Shown one piece after another: positions 52,883 through 62,536 of a stretch of 64,000 nt of DNA. A model generated the notes under the pieces. The model had not been told where the DNA came from. It ran no database searches and worked only from the letters and a program-made list of their open reading frames with translations. Made by a program: the position numbers and the translations under genes. Position 1 is the stretch's first letter. The number at the start of each line of letters is the position of its first letter. Origin of the DNA: Mariaggregatimicrobium sp964498785 (GTDB lineage Bacteria; Zhuqueibacterota; Zhuqueibacteria; Thermofontimicrobiales; Thiofontviventaceae); the NCBI GenBank assembly GCA_964498785.1, contig CAZCJL010000021.1, positions 6,621-70,620 of the forward strand. Direction: 5' to 3'.

Positions 52883-54698
52883 TGTTTTCTCCTTCCTCCG
52901 GGATGTACGGTAATTCAATTATAAATTTAGTTCCTTTTCCGATTTCACTTTCAACTTTAATTTCACCGTTGTGCTTTTGAATTATATTATAACTAATCGA
53001 TAGTCCGAGACCAGTACCAACCCCAACCCCCTTGGTAGTAAATCCCGGATCAAAAATTTGCTCCAGATGTTCTGTTTTTATTCCAGGACCGGTATCTTCA
53101 AATTCAATAAATATTCTGGAGTCTTCAAGCCTTGTGCTGATTCGAATTATTCCTTTATCCTTGATAGCCTGAACGCTGTTTGAAATAATATTCATAAACA
53201 CTTGATTTAACTCATCTGGAAAACAAACGATTTTCGGCAGATCAGTATATTTTTTGTGTATAATAATCCTGTTTTTGATTTCGTGCTGCAATAGCATTAG
53301 CGTGCTGTCAATACCTTCGTGAATATCAACGCTTTGGTAATTCGCTTCATCAAGACGAGCAAAGGTTTTTAGGCTGCGCACAATTTTGACCACCCGGCTA
53401 CTGGCTGTGACTGTCAACCGGGTATTTTCTTTCAGTACTTTTAATGCATAGTTAAATTTTTTATCATTCAGCATTTCAGATGATGATCCGATAGATTCCA
53501 GCGCTTCACAGATTTTTTTCACGGCTCGTTGTGATACATCAGCCGCGCTGTTAATCGCACCGATGGGATTATTAATTTCATGCGCAATTCCTGCGGCTAA
53601 ATTACCCAGGGACGCCATTTTTGCAGTTTGTACCAGTTTTGCCTGAGTCTCTTTTAACTGACGATGAGATTCCTCCAATGCCTGGTATGCTTTTTGGAGT
53701 TCATGCGCTTTTTCCAATTCAATCGACTTTCTCTCGTTCTCTGCTTGCAATGCCCGGGCTCTTAAATGCGCCACTTCCAAATCTTTTGCTTTGTGTTCAT
53801 TTTCTTTTTCGATTCGACGCCGCTCGCGTTCTTCTTCAAGCACAAGCTGTTGTTTTTCCTTGATTGTTTTCACCATTTGATTAAACGCCTCGACGAGCTG
53901 ACCGATTTCGTCTTCCGTTTTCACGTCCATTCGATAGTCCCAATTCCCTGCGGCAACGATTTTTGTAGCCCGCACCAGTTCAAGCAGGGGAGAGGTAATT
54001 CTTCTTGAAAAGAAATAACCCACTGCAATGGAAATGGACGCAATCAGAATAAAAACAATGCTGAACACGATCAAATATGGGCGCTTTGGATCACCGCCAA
54101 CAACATTCAAGGTTTTAAACATTTGATTGACTTCGATGATGTGTCGGGCAAATTCAGCAAACTGTTCATCAAGGATTTTAAAAACAGTAATGAATCCCAG
54201 TTTTCGATTATTGATATAAACAGGCGCCGATATAAAAATGGAATTTGGAGTGGTACCCTCGCTGATAAAATCAGCATTTTTACGGGTAAAAAGTGCTTGC
54301 AAAATTTTCGGGGATAGCTCTGGGTATGGATATGCTGTTGAATCCTGAACAGTTGTAATGAGCTCTGACTGTGAATTATAAATAGTGATCTGGCTCATTC
54401 CATTTTTGCTTAGTTTTTTTAAAAAACCAGCGCTCGGTATTTTCTCCCGGGATACGATTTGTTTTATTTCTGCAGAGTTGGCAATTTGTGAACAAGCTTT
54501 TAGCGCGTCGTCTTTATAAACCGAATGAAGTCTTTTGGAAACCCAGGCACCTTCTTCAACAGCGCGTTCAATTTCATCGTTGAATTTCATACGAATGCTA
54601 CTCTCTAACAATCGTTTCACTAAATAATGAGACGGAATGATTAGCAGCAGGGTGGCCAGCAATAATGAAAGCGCCAATTTTGTTTGAATATGATTCAC
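52848..54698 (-). CDS. Membrane sensor histidine kinase with HAMP domain
   Basis: A 616-residue kinase. Two transmembrane helices (LSLLLATLLLIIPSHYLV and YLIVFSIVFILIASISIAVG) flank a periplasmic sensor region of about 180 residues. A HAMP domain (SRRITSPLLELVRATKIVAA) and a long coiled coil follow. The HisKA helix has GNLAAGIAHEINNPIGAINS, and the ATPase domain has NQVFMNIISNSVQAIKDKG, DTGPGIKTEHLEQIFDPGFT and GTGLGLSISYNIIQKHNGEI. It starts four bases inside the end of the DUF4390-like gene. The partner regulator is not in the window. Confidence 0.92.
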   Translation of the reverse strand: MNHIQTKLALSLLLATLLLIIPSHYLVKRLLESSIRMKFNDEIERAVEEGAWVSKRLHSVYKDDALKACSQIANSAEIKQIVSREKIPSAGFLKKLSKNGMSQITIYNSQSELITTVQDSTAYPYPELSPKILQALFTRKNADFISEGTTPNSIFISAPVYINNRKLGFITVFKILDEQFAEFARHIIEVNQMFKTLNVVGGDPKRPYLIVFSIVFILIASISIAVGYFFSRRITSPLLELVRATKIVAAGNWDYRMDVKTEDEIGQLVEAFNQMVKTIKEKQQLVLEEERERRRIEKENEHKAKDLEVAHLRARALQAENERKSIELEKAHELQKAYQALEESHRQLKETQAKLVQTAKMASLGNLAAGIAHEINNPIGAINSAADVSQRAVKKICEALESIGSSSEMLNDKKFNYALKVLKENTRLTVTASSRVVKIVRSLKTFARLDEANYQSVDIHEGIDSTLMLLQHEIKNRIIIHKKYTDLPKIVCFPDELNQVFMNIISNSVQAIKDKGIIRISTRLEDSRIFIEFEDTGPGIKTEHLEQIFDPGFTTKGVGVGTGLGLSISYNIIQKHNGEIKVESEIGKGTKFIIELPYIPEEGENNGTNDNSDARR

Positions 54699-55402
54699 TT
54701 AAGAATAAGCTTTCCTTTTGTATTTATTGAAAAGTGTCGGGACTTGAACCAATCCGATCTGTGTTGAAGCCGGCTTTTACGGCCAATAAAAAAAGACAAC
54801 ATTTTATCGACATTTAATTGAAAACCGCTTGTTCGCCCTCCGGACAATAAAATTTCATCTGGTTGTTCAGGATTGCGCAGCCATTCAACGGCCTTGTGTC
54901 CTTGCTCCGCAGAAATTGGCAAAATCTGCGCACGTATTTTTATATAATAAATCTTACCTGCATCAAGTAAGCCGCTGTGGAATAATTTTAAACCGGAAAT
55001 GGCTGAACCATGAGACGTTGCTTGTTCAAATGTGTCAAAATAAATAGTGGTGTCAGATTTTTCTATTTGATAACGCTCGTCCCAGATGTCATAAGAAATT
55101 GAATATATAATCGATTTATCGAAAATTGTGGGGCCACCAGATTCTGCGACATTGATTTCAAACCGAATGATCGAAGACAGTCCGCTTTGAATTGTGCTAA
55201 CTATTTTCCGGGAAAATAAATTTTCAATGGATGCTGAAATAGCAAATTGCTTTTCAATAATTTCCGGTTGAATTTTGGCAACAACAATTTCCGTTTTATC
55301 ACTGGCGTTACCAGGACAATGTGTAATGCTGATAGCCCAGAAACTTAAAAGCAATACGCGCCATATTTTTGTTGTAAATATTATTTTCAGGATAGATTTC
55401 AT
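54695..55402 (-). CDS. DUF4390-like exported protein
   Basis: A 235-residue protein with a signal peptide (IWRVLLLSFWAISITHCPG). The mature part is beta-rich and reads like the DUF4390 family: SASIENLFSRKIVSTIQSGL, IIRFEINVAES, and YSISYDIWDERYQIEKSDTT. In many bacteria such a gene directly precedes a sensor kinase, as it does here with a four-base overlap (ATGA). It may modulate or sense for that kinase at the membrane, but the biochemistry is unknown. Confidence 0.7.
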   Translation of the reverse strand: MKSILKIIFTTKIWRVLLLSFWAISITHCPGNASDKTEIVVAKIQPEIIEKQFAISASIENLFSRKIVSTIQSGLSSIIRFEINVAESGGPTIFDKSIIYSISYDIWDERYQIEKSDTTIYFDTFEQATSHGSAISGLKLFHSGLLDAGKIYYIKIRAQILPISAEQGHKAVEWLRNPEQPDEILLSGGRTSGFQLNVDKMLSFFIGRKSRLQHRSDWFKSRHFSINTKGKLILK

Positions 55403-55410
55403 GCCGCAAC

Positions 55411-56724
55411 CTAAAATGTATTTTCCAAACCGACGTTTAAATAAACCGGGCTTTTGCCAACGCGGTTTATGGGAACAGATAAATCGAAGCGAACAATTCC
55501 TAGTACCGGTAGCTTGATGCGGTATCCGAGTCCTGTGGCCGCGTGAATGTCATTCAGCCGTGGTTGTTGTTTGGGCGACCAAATTCCGCCAAAATCAAAA
55601 AATGTCACTGCTGTATGTTTATGATTTGGGAAATTTTTCGTTGATAACGGGAGCCGGAGCTCGAACTGAGTGAGCATGAATTTATTGCCCCATCCCAGCG
55701 GAGTCAGGCGACCGAAGGAGTAGCCGCGCAGCGAGTAGGACCCGCCAAGATAAAAGCGCTCGTAAAACGGCGCTCGACTGGTGGTATGGCCGGCTTCAAA
55801 ATGAAATGCGAACACTTGCTTATTTCGGAGTGGCCTGTAAATTCGTGCATCAAACGAAAGTTTGGGATAGAAAGTCGATTCAGACAGATTTTTATAAATC
55901 AACTCTCCGGAGAGTGCTCCCCAATTTCCGGTAACAGGGTAGGCCGAATTATCGCGGGTATCGATTTGATAACCAGCGCCAAAAGCAATTGAGGTTGTAT
56001 TTGAAAAGTCTTTTTTAAAAAACGGGTACAATTCTTTAATACGTTCCGGCCTGTTGTGAGAAATTCGTAACAAACCAAAAGCTCCGCGATAAATGTGAGT
56101 GCTCCCTCCAACTTTCATTCGAAATCCAAACGAATTTAAATAGGAAATAGTGTCTTGTGCTTCGTAATAATGAATAAATTCCTGTGATTCTTTATACAGT
56201 TCAAAATCAATATATCCATTTGAATCGAAAAGATATGGATTGCGATAAGTGATAAAATTGCCGGAAACCCGATCCCCGATTTTCATTTGCCAGCCAATGA
56301 GATTTCCATGTCCGAAAAAATTGTCAAACCGGAAACTGACGGGAATGATGTACCACCCATTCAAATCACTATGCCCACCTTCAAACCGATAATATGGCCA
56401 GGTGCGCTCCAATATTTCTACGACAACAATCACCAAACCTTTTTGTGAACCAGGCCGGGTATAGATTTCCGCTTCTTTAAAAAAATTGCTCTGCTCTAAT
56501 CGTTCGGTATTATCAATTAATTCGGCAGGATTTAGCACATCCCCCGGCTTTATCGTCATTTGCCTGAAAATGACCTCAGGTTTTGTCTTTTTGTTTCCTT
56601 CAATTTCAATGTCTTCAATAATAAGCTCACGGCTCTTTGTTTGCGTTTCACAAAATGCAGAGCTATTCCTGAATAGGCACATCAAAAAAATGAACAAAAA
56701 AATGTATTTGTTTAATAATTTCAT
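55411..56724 (-). CDS. Omp85/BamA-family outer-membrane protein
   Basis: A 437-residue exported protein from the ATG at 56724 (signal peptide KYIFLFIFLMCLFRNSSAFC). One POTRA-like domain lies at about residues 36-105 (IEDIEIEGNKKTKPEVIFRQ, TERLEQSNFFKEAEI). A 16-strand barrel of the bacterial surface antigen (D15) type fills the rest, with RFYLGGSYSLRGYSFGRL corresponding to the conserved L6 (V/I)RG(F/Y) loop. It is too short for BamA, which has five POTRA domains. It is probably a specialised member such as a patatin-like or TamA-related protein. Confidence 0.85.
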   Translation of the reverse strand: MKLLNKYIFLFIFLMCLFRNSSAFCETQTKSRELIIEDIEIEGNKKTKPEVIFRQMTIKPGDVLNPAELIDNTERLEQSNFFKEAEIYTRPGSQKGLVIVVVEILERTWPYYRFEGGHSDLNGWYIIPVSFRFDNFFGHGNLIGWQMKIGDRVSGNFITYRNPYLFDSNGYIDFELYKESQEFIHYYEAQDTISYLNSFGFRMKVGGSTHIYRGAFGLLRISHNRPERIKELYPFFKKDFSNTTSIAFGAGYQIDTRDNSAYPVTGNWGALSGELIYKNLSESTFYPKLSFDARIYRPLRNKQVFAFHFEAGHTTSRAPFYERFYLGGSYSLRGYSFGRLTPLGWGNKFMLTQFELRLPLSTKNFPNHKHTAVTFFDFGGIWSPKQQPRLNDIHAATGLGYRIKLPVLGIVRFDLSVPINRVGKSPVYLNVGLENTF

Positions 56725-56741
56725 AAGCAAACTTGTTGTGA

Positions 56742-57101
56742 TTAATCGCATTGCTCAAGTTTTTTCTGATCTGATTGTTTCAATCCCTTTACAACCAGAT
56801 TATACGAATCATCGATCATTGTTAATATCATATCTTCATGAATGCTACCATTTAGGATAACAGAATTCCAGTGGTCTTTATTCATGTGATAACCTGGAAT
56901 AACGGCGTCATATATCGCACGCAGAGCCAATGCATGTTCCGGATCGCATTTTAAGTTTATGCGCAACGGATTTTCCTGCCAGCCAACAAGGGCATACATT
57001 TTTCCCATCACCTTAAATACAAGCGCGGTGGGCCCAAACGGCATTTCTTCGGTGACGCCTTTTTTCGTTAATAAATATGTTCGTAATTGTTCAAGTTTCA
57101 T
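56742..57101 (-). CDS. MmcQ/YjbR-family protein
   Basis: A 119-residue protein from the ATG at 57101 (MKLEQLRTYLLTKKGVTEEM). It has the MmcQ/YjbR pattern: PFGPTALVFKVMGKMYALVG, LRINLKCDPEHALALRAIYD, and HMNKDHWNSVILNGSIHEDM. The fold resembles a CyaY-like DNA-binding domain, but the cellular role is unclear. Longer in-frame starts are unsupported. It ends 17 bases before the Omp85 gene starts. Confidence 0.9.
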   Translation of the reverse strand: MKLEQLRTYLLTKKGVTEEMPFGPTALVFKVMGKMYALVGWQENPLRINLKCDPEHALALRAIYDAVIPGYHMNKDHWNSVILNGSIHEDMILTMIDDSYNLVVKGLKQSDQKKLEQCD

Positions 57102-57165
57102 GTTAGTGCTATTTGATAATAAATAGAAAATAATACAATATTTCATGAACAATGTCAAGCAAAAA

Positions 57166-57200
57166 GAAAAGCGATTTAATCGCTCTGGTATACGCTTTTC
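57166..57200. promoter_or_regulatory. Nested inverted repeats upstream of the transporter gene
   Basis: GAAAAGCG (57166-57173) is repeated in inverted form as CGCTTTTC (57193-57200), and nested within is AGCGAT-TTA-ATCGCT (57170-57184). The two pairings exclude one another. The element sits in the divergent promoter region, 68 bases upstream of the POT-like gene. It could be an operator for a dimeric regulator or a leader-RNA switch. It is seen by sequence only. Confidence 0.4.
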
Positions 57201-57268
57201 AAAAACACCTTGTTTCTGTATCAGAAAATGTTTATATTCGGATTTTTAATGTATACAGGAGTTAATAA

Positions 57269-58594
57269 ATGAATACTGAGAAAATGAAAATGTCACCTTT
57301 CCCGCGCACTTTCTGGGTAAGTAATTCCATGGAAATATTTGAACGCATGGCCTGGTACGGTTTTTGGGCAGTATCAACGCTATATCTCACTGCACCAGTA
57401 GAGGACGGAGGACTTGGATTTTCGTCTGAACAGCGTGGATTGATCCAGGGAATTGTTCCCTTTATTCTTTACCTGCTGCCCGTGTTAACCGGAGCTCTGG
57501 CCGATCGTTATGGTTATAAAAAAACACTGATCATTGCATACTCAATTTTAACGCCAGGTTATTATTTATTAGGCCAATTCACTTCATTTCACGGATTTTT
57601 TCTGATTTTTCTTTTTGTTGCAATTGGCGCTGCTACTTTTAAGCCAATCATTGTGGGAACTATCGCCCGGGTAACAGATAAAAGCAATTCTGCGGTCGGA
57701 TTTGGTATTTTTTATCAAATGGTAAACATCGGCGGATTTCTCGGGCCGATTGTCGCTGGTATTGTTCGGGCGATGGCATGGAAATATGTATTTATTGCTT
57801 CAACCGTCTGGATTGGGATTGATTTTCTTTTGGTCACAATTTTCTTCAAAGAACCAACGACAGAATCGGCGTCACAAAACAGGCGCTCGTTAGTGAAAGT
57901 TTTAAAGGACTCGGCATTGGTGTTAAAAAACTGGCGCTTTGTATTGTTCCTGTTTATTCTATCCGGATTCTGGACAGTTTGGAATCAGGTCTTTCTATCG
58001 ATGCCGGAATACATCCGGGATTTTGTCGATACGCGGGATATATTGACAACAGTTCTTGTTGTGACTCGTACTCTTGGCCTTGAAGGATGGTCTGTGGCGT
58101 TACAAAATGCGATAAGCGCCGGGGCACAGGTAAATCCGGAATATATCATTAATGTTGATGCCGGATGTATTATCTTGTTTCAGGTAATTCTTTCCTGGGC
58201 AATTTCCCGTATGAAAGACTTTAATGTTATGATTTTCGGTACGATTCTCGTAGGGGGCGGATTCGCGCTCACTGCATTTATGCAAAGTGGTTGGCCTCTT
58301 GTGTTCGCGATTGTTATTATTGCATTCGGAGAAATGATGGCTTCACCAAAAAGTCAGGAATATACCGGCCACATTGCCCCTGACGATAAAAAAGCCCTGT
58401 ATATGGGATATTATTTTGTTTGTATCGCTTTAGGTAATTTGTTCGGCGGTATTCTGAGCGGGCAGCTATATGGCCATTTTGCCAGGGATTTACAGCGGCC
58501 GGATATCATGTGGCTCATTTTCGGATTGTTGGGATTGGGCACGGCATTTGTGTTATTTCTCTATAATCGATTTTTAATTTTAAGAAATAAATAG
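57269..58594 (+). CDS. POT/MFS-type transporter, possibly peptide
   Basis: A 441-residue multi-spanning transporter. The N-terminus NSMEIFERMAWYGFWAVSTL corresponds to the POT (PTR2) E-x2-ER-x3-YG motif in helix 1, used for proton coupling. The loop GALADRYGYKKTLI is the MFS motif A. About 12 to 14 transmembrane helices are evident. Substrates of POT proteins are di- and tripeptides, but this member is shorter in the middle and lacks the usual PTR2 signature, so other substrates are possible. An AGGAG ribosome-binding site precedes the ATG. It stands upstream of the alanine-dehydrogenase-like gene, which could use imported amino acids. Confidence 0.8.
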   Translation: MNTEKMKMSPFPRTFWVSNSMEIFERMAWYGFWAVSTLYLTAPVEDGGLGFSSEQRGLIQGIVPFILYLLPVLTGALADRYGYKKTLIIAYSILTPGYYLLGQFTSFHGFFLIFLFVAIGAATFKPIIVGTIARVTDKSNSAVGFGIFYQMVNIGGFLGPIVAGIVRAMAWKYVFIASTVWIGIDFLLVTIFFKEPTTESASQNRRSLVKVLKDSALVLKNWRFVLFLFILSGFWTVWNQVFLSMPEYIRDFVDTRDILTTVLVVTRTLGLEGWSVALQNAISAGAQVNPEYIINVDAGCIILFQVILSWAISRMKDFNVMIFGTILVGGGFALTAFMQSGWPLVFAIVIIAFGEMMASPKSQEYTGHIAPDDKKALYMGYYFVCIALGNLFGGILSGQLYGHFARDLQRPDIMWLIFGLLGLGTAFVLFLYNRFLILRNK

Positions 58595-58790
58595 TATTGT
58601 TTCCGTTGAATATGTAAAAGATGTTATATAAAACAACAATAGATCATTGTGTTTAAGATAAATACATTCGTTTCTTAATCAACTTATTAAAAATAATAGA
58701 AATGAATATTAAACAATGCTTCGGTCGAATATGAAAAATAAAAAGAGGCCTAATTATCTCAAATAAAATATCTTATTTCAAATATTTCGC

Positions 58791-58818
58791 TTGCATTTCG
58801 TTTTAAAAAAAGTATCTT
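58791..58818 (+). promoter_or_regulatory. Candidate sigma-70-type promoter of the dehydrogenase operon
   Basis: TTGCAT and TATCTT are separated by 16 bases. The likely start would lie near 58826, giving a leader of about 33 bases to the ATG at 58859. The match is moderate and unsupported by other data. Confidence 0.35.
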
Positions 58819-58858
58819 ATGATTGAACAAAATTAATATTTTCGTATCGGAGGAAAAT

Positions 58859-59968
58859 ATGAATATAGGTATCCCGAAAGAGATATCGATTGAAGAAAAA
58901 AGAATATTCCTGGCTCCCCAGGGGATATATTCACTGGTTAAAGAGGGTCATAAGGTGTATATCGAAAAAGGCGCCGGGTTGGATGGTCATTTCTACGACG
59001 AAGATTTTCAAAAAGTTGGAGCAGAAATTGTTTTTTCACATGAAGAAGCATTTAAAAGAGCCGACCTGGTGGTCAAAGTAATGCCGCCAACAGAGGAGGA
59101 GTGCGAACTGCTTCGTGAAAATCATATTGTTTTCTCTTTCTTGCAATTAGCATTACGCACCGTAAAAGGGATGCAGGCCCTGATCGACAAAAAAATTACT
59201 TCTATCGGCATAGAATTAATTGAAACAGTTGATGGAAAAAAACCGGTACTTGAAGTGATCGGTGAAATTGCCGGTAGTATGCTGCCGCAAATCGCCGGAC
59301 GCTATCTGGAAGGAACCCACGGAGGACGGGGAATTACAATTAGTGGCGTCCCGGGGATACCGCCTGCTTCGATCGTTATTTTAGGCGTCGGAAATATTGG
59401 TTCTCACGCTGTAGAGGCTTTTTTAGGGCTTGGCGCACAAGTTTATGTGCTGGATACGGACATTCAACAGCTCAGATATATTGATTTGCATTCTCGAAAA
59501 CGCGCAATTACGGCGGTATCAAATAGTTTTAATATTGAACGCGCTCTAAAATTTGCTGATGTTGTTATTAGTTCGGTTTATGAATATGGTAAAAAAACCC
59601 CTGTAATTGTGACAAAAGAGATGCTATCATTCATGAAGCAGGGAGCACTGGTAATCGATGTTGCAATCGATCAGGGAGGGAGCCTTGAAACCAGTCGTCC
59701 CACAACACATTCTGATCCGATCTATAATGTCGATGGAATCATTCATTATTGTGTGCCAAATATTTCATCGGCTGTTTCACGTACTGCTTCGCGTGCTTTA
59801 AATAATGTGATTCTGCCCTATATTTTAGAAATCGGTGAAATTGGTTTGCAGCATGTTTTAAAAACAAATCAGGAATTATTAAAAGGCGTGTTTTCACATG
59901 ATGGTTATTGTACAAATAAAGGAATTGCCAATATCTTTTCCACCCCGTTTAAGGAACTTAAATTTTAA
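58859..59968 (+). CDS. Alanine dehydrogenase-like (AlaDH/PNT family) enzyme
   Basis: A 369-residue enzyme of the alanine dehydrogenase and transhydrogenase-alpha family, expected to interconvert alanine and pyruvate with NAD(H). Visible parts are IGIPKEISIEEKRIFLAPQG with the substrate-binding Arg, the Lys in DLVVKVMPP, the Rossmann loop ILGVGNIGSHAVEAFLGLGA, and VDVAIDQGGSLETSRPTTH. The block usually reading YLHLA reads FLQLA, so the catalytic His of characterised enzymes (His96) is Gln here. That may mean altered activity. The ATG at 58859 has a GGAGG site; 12 earlier codons do not. Length equals the alanine dehydrogenase norm. Confidence 0.82.
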   Translation: MNIGIPKEISIEEKRIFLAPQGIYSLVKEGHKVYIEKGAGLDGHFYDEDFQKVGAEIVFSHEEAFKRADLVVKVMPPTEEECELLRENHIVFSFLQLALRTVKGMQALIDKKITSIGIELIETVDGKKPVLEVIGEIAGSMLPQIAGRYLEGTHGGRGITISGVPGIPPASIVILGVGNIGSHAVEAFLGLGAQVYVLDTDIQQLRYIDLHSRKRAITAVSNSFNIERALKFADVVISSVYEYGKKTPVIVTKEMLSFMKQGALVIDVAIDQGGSLETSRPTTHSDPIYNVDGIIHYCVPNISSAVSRTASRALNNVILPYILEIGEIGLQHVLKTNQELLKGVFSHDGYCTNKGIANIFSTPFKELKF

Positions 59969-59989
59969 AAAAAATCAAAAGAGTAATAT

Positions 59990-61285
59990 ATGAAGTGGAT
60001 TGAGAATTTTAAACAAAAGATTACAACCCCGGAAAACGCTGCTTCGTTGGTAAATAGTGGTGATCGCATATATATATCAGGCAATGCAGCGACGCCTTAT
60101 ACACTGGTAAAGGCGCTTGCGGCCCGTAAGGACGAGTTACAAGACGTCGATGTGGTACATGTATTATTATTAGGAGACGATCCCCTGTCCCAACCAGGAA
60201 TGGAGGGACATTTCCGCCATAAGTCGTTGTTCGTTGGTCCTGCAGATCGCAAGGCTGTTAATGAGGGCCGGGCAGATTATTTTCCGATTTTCCTCTATGA
60301 AATCCCTGGTCTGTTTATTAAAGGTTCACTGCCGCTGGATGTAGCAATCATTCAAACATCTCCGCCAGATGCTCATGGATTCCTGTCTCTGGGTGTTGAG
60401 AACCTTGCCAGTAAAGCTGCTGCTGAAAATTGCAAAAAGTTGATCGTACAAATTAATGACCAGATGCCGCGCTCCCTGGGTGACTGTTTTATCCATATTT
60501 CAAGAGTAACGAGCGCAGTGGAAGTATCTGATCCGTTGCCGGAATTAAGCATAAAACAACCAACCGAAGTTGAAACAAAAATCGGCCAATATATTGCAGA
60601 TTTAGTTGATGACGGAGCCACGCTGCAATTAGGAATCGGCGGAATTCCCAATGCCGCACTGGCAGCAATGGAGGGGAAAAAAGACCTGGGAATTCACACC
60701 GAAATGGTGTCGGATGGTGTGATGGAAGCCATTGAAAAAGGAATTATTACCGGTAACCGAAAAAATGTTCATACCGGAAAAGTGGTAGCAACATTTATCC
60801 TGGGATCAAAACAACTTTATGAATTCACACATAACAACCCGTTATTTGAAATGCACCCGGTAAACTATTCCAACGATCCGTTTATCGTTGCTCAAAACGA
60901 TAATATGGTTGGCATTAATTCTGCGATTGAAGTTGATTTAACCGGGCAGGTGTGTTCAGACTCAATCGGATATCGTATTTATTCAGGTTTTGGCGGACAG
61001 GTGGATTTTATTCGCGGCGCCGCCCGATCTAAAGGCGGAAAGCCGATTATTGCTTTGCCATCCACTGCTAAAAATGATACGATCAATAAAATCGTGCCGC
61101 ATTTAAAAGAGGGAGCCGGCGTGGTTACCAGCCGCGGTGATGTGCATTATGTTGTGACTGAATACGGCGTGGCGTATTTACACGGAAAAAGTGTCCGGCG
61201 TCGCGCAGAAGCATTAATAAATATTGCCCATCCCTATTTCAGGGATGAATTAACACAATTTGCAAAAGAGAAAAAATATTTGTAA
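59990..61285 (+). CDS. Acetyl-CoA hydrolase/4-hydroxybutyrate CoA-transferase family enzyme
   Basis: A 431-residue class I CoA-transferase. The N-terminal half holds HVLLLGDDPLSQPGMEG and the C-terminal half the catalytic segment LQLGIGGIPNAALAAMEGKK followed by GIHTEMVSDGVMEAI, whose Glu forms the CoA thioester intermediate. SAIEVDLTGQVCSDSIGYRI and YSGFGGQVDFIRGAARSKGG are conserved blocks. The likely role is moving CoA between acetyl-CoA and short acids such as 4-hydroxybutyrate, butyrate or succinate. It follows the dehydrogenase gene by 21 bases and precedes pgk, so it is part of a carbon-metabolism operon. Confidence 0.9.
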   Translation: MKWIENFKQKITTPENAASLVNSGDRIYISGNAATPYTLVKALAARKDELQDVDVVHVLLLGDDPLSQPGMEGHFRHKSLFVGPADRKAVNEGRADYFPIFLYEIPGLFIKGSLPLDVAIIQTSPPDAHGFLSLGVENLASKAAAENCKKLIVQINDQMPRSLGDCFIHISRVTSAVEVSDPLPELSIKQPTEVETKIGQYIADLVDDGATLQLGIGGIPNAALAAMEGKKDLGIHTEMVSDGVMEAIEKGIITGNRKNVHTGKVVATFILGSKQLYEFTHNNPLFEMHPVNYSNDPFIVAQNDNMVGINSAIEVDLTGQVCSDSIGYRIYSGFGGQVDFIRGAARSKGGKPIIALPSTAKNDTINKIVPHLKEGAGVVTSRGDVHYVVTEYGVAYLHGKSVRRRAEALINIAHPYFRDELTQFAKEKKYL

Positions 61286-61327
61286 GATACGAAGTTTAAC
61301 ATTAACGGCATGTATGAGGAGTGTACT

Positions 61328-62527
61328 ATGGCAAAATTAACAATTGATAAGCTGGAGTTAGCTGGTAAAAGAGTGCTTGTTCGTGTGGATTTTAATGTAC
61401 CGTTAAATAGCGAATTAAATGTGACTGATGATACCCGGATACGAGCGGCTTTACCGACAATAAAAAAAATTATTGACTCCGGGGGAAAAACGATTTTGAT
61501 GTCTCATTTAGGCAGACCCAAAGGCGAAATTAGTGAATCTATGCGGTTGAAACCAGCGGCCCAACGCCTGGCAGAACTTTTAGGTACAGATGTGAAAATC
61601 CTTGATAATTGCATTGGCGAGGAAGTAGAAAAAGCCGTTAACAACATGTCGAACGGAGATGTTGTCGTACTTGAGAATTTGCGTTTTCATAAAGGAGAAA
61701 CCAAAAACGACCCCGAATTTGCTAAAAAACTGGCACGGCTCGGCGATGTTTACGTGAACGATGCATTTGGATCCGCGCATCGCGCACATGCGTCAACCGA
61801 GGGCGTAACAAAACATTTTAATCAGTGTGCTGCCGGTTATTTGATTCAAAAAGAATTAAAATATCTGGGCGGAGCTATTGAAAATCCCAAACGACCATTT
61901 GTCGCTATTTTAGGGGGCGCCAAAATTTCCGGGAAAATTGATGTTATCGATAATTTGATTGGTACTGTAAATTCACTATTGATTGGCGGCGGCATGGCAT
62001 ATACTTTTTTTAAAGCCCAGGGATTGAGTATTGGTAAATCATTGCTGGAAGAAGATAAAATTGACGTCGCTAAAAAGGTGATGGAAAAAGCAAAAAAAAA
62101 TAATGTCGAAATACTTCTGCCTGTTGATAATATTATTGCACAGAAAATAAGCGACGATGCGGAAACCAAAACAACTGACACCGCTGAAGTGCCGGAAGGC
62201 TGGCTCGGAGTTGATATTGGTCCCAAAACAATTACTAAATTTGAAGATGTGATTTCCAACGCGAATACTGTTGTCTGGAACGGGCCGATGGGTATTTTTG
62301 AACAGGAAAAATTTAGCAACGGGACAATGGCTATTGCCAAAACTCTGGCGAATCGTACAGAAACCGGGGCAATTTCAGTGGTTGGAGGAGGCGACTCTGT
62401 CGCAGCTCTGGCGAAAGCAAGTCTAACAAACAAAATTACTCACGTTTCTACAGGAGGCGGCGCTTCACTGGAGTTCCTGGGTGGTTTAAAATTGCCCGGT
62501 ATTCACGCGTTAACTGATGTATCATAA
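61328..62527 (+). CDS. pgk: Phosphoglycerate kinase
   Basis: A 399-residue glycolytic enzyme transferring phosphate between 1,3-bisphosphoglycerate and ADP. Motifs include VLVRVDFNVPLN at residue 18, LMSHLGRPKGE, VVLENLRFHKGE, YVNDAFGSAHRAHAST, the hinge FVAILGGAKISGKIDVIDNL and C-terminal VVWNGPMGIFE and SVVGGGDSVAA. The ATG at 61328 follows TGAGGAG; six earlier codons lack a site. Full length and typical. Confidence 0.97.
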   Translation: MAKLTIDKLELAGKRVLVRVDFNVPLNSELNVTDDTRIRAALPTIKKIIDSGGKTILMSHLGRPKGEISESMRLKPAAQRLAELLGTDVKILDNCIGEEVEKAVNNMSNGDVVVLENLRFHKGETKNDPEFAKKLARLGDVYVNDAFGSAHRAHASTEGVTKHFNQCAAGYLIQKELKYLGGAIENPKRPFVAILGGAKISGKIDVIDNLIGTVNSLLIGGGMAYTFFKAQGLSIGKSLLEEDKIDVAKKVMEKAKKNNVEILLPVDNIIAQKISDDAETKTTDTAEVPEGWLGVDIGPKTITKFEDVISNANTVVWNGPMGIFEQEKFSNGTMAIAKTLANRTETGAISVVGGGDSVAALAKASLTNKITHVSTGGGASLEFLGGLKLPGIHALTDVS

Positions 62528-62536
62528 CATATTCAC

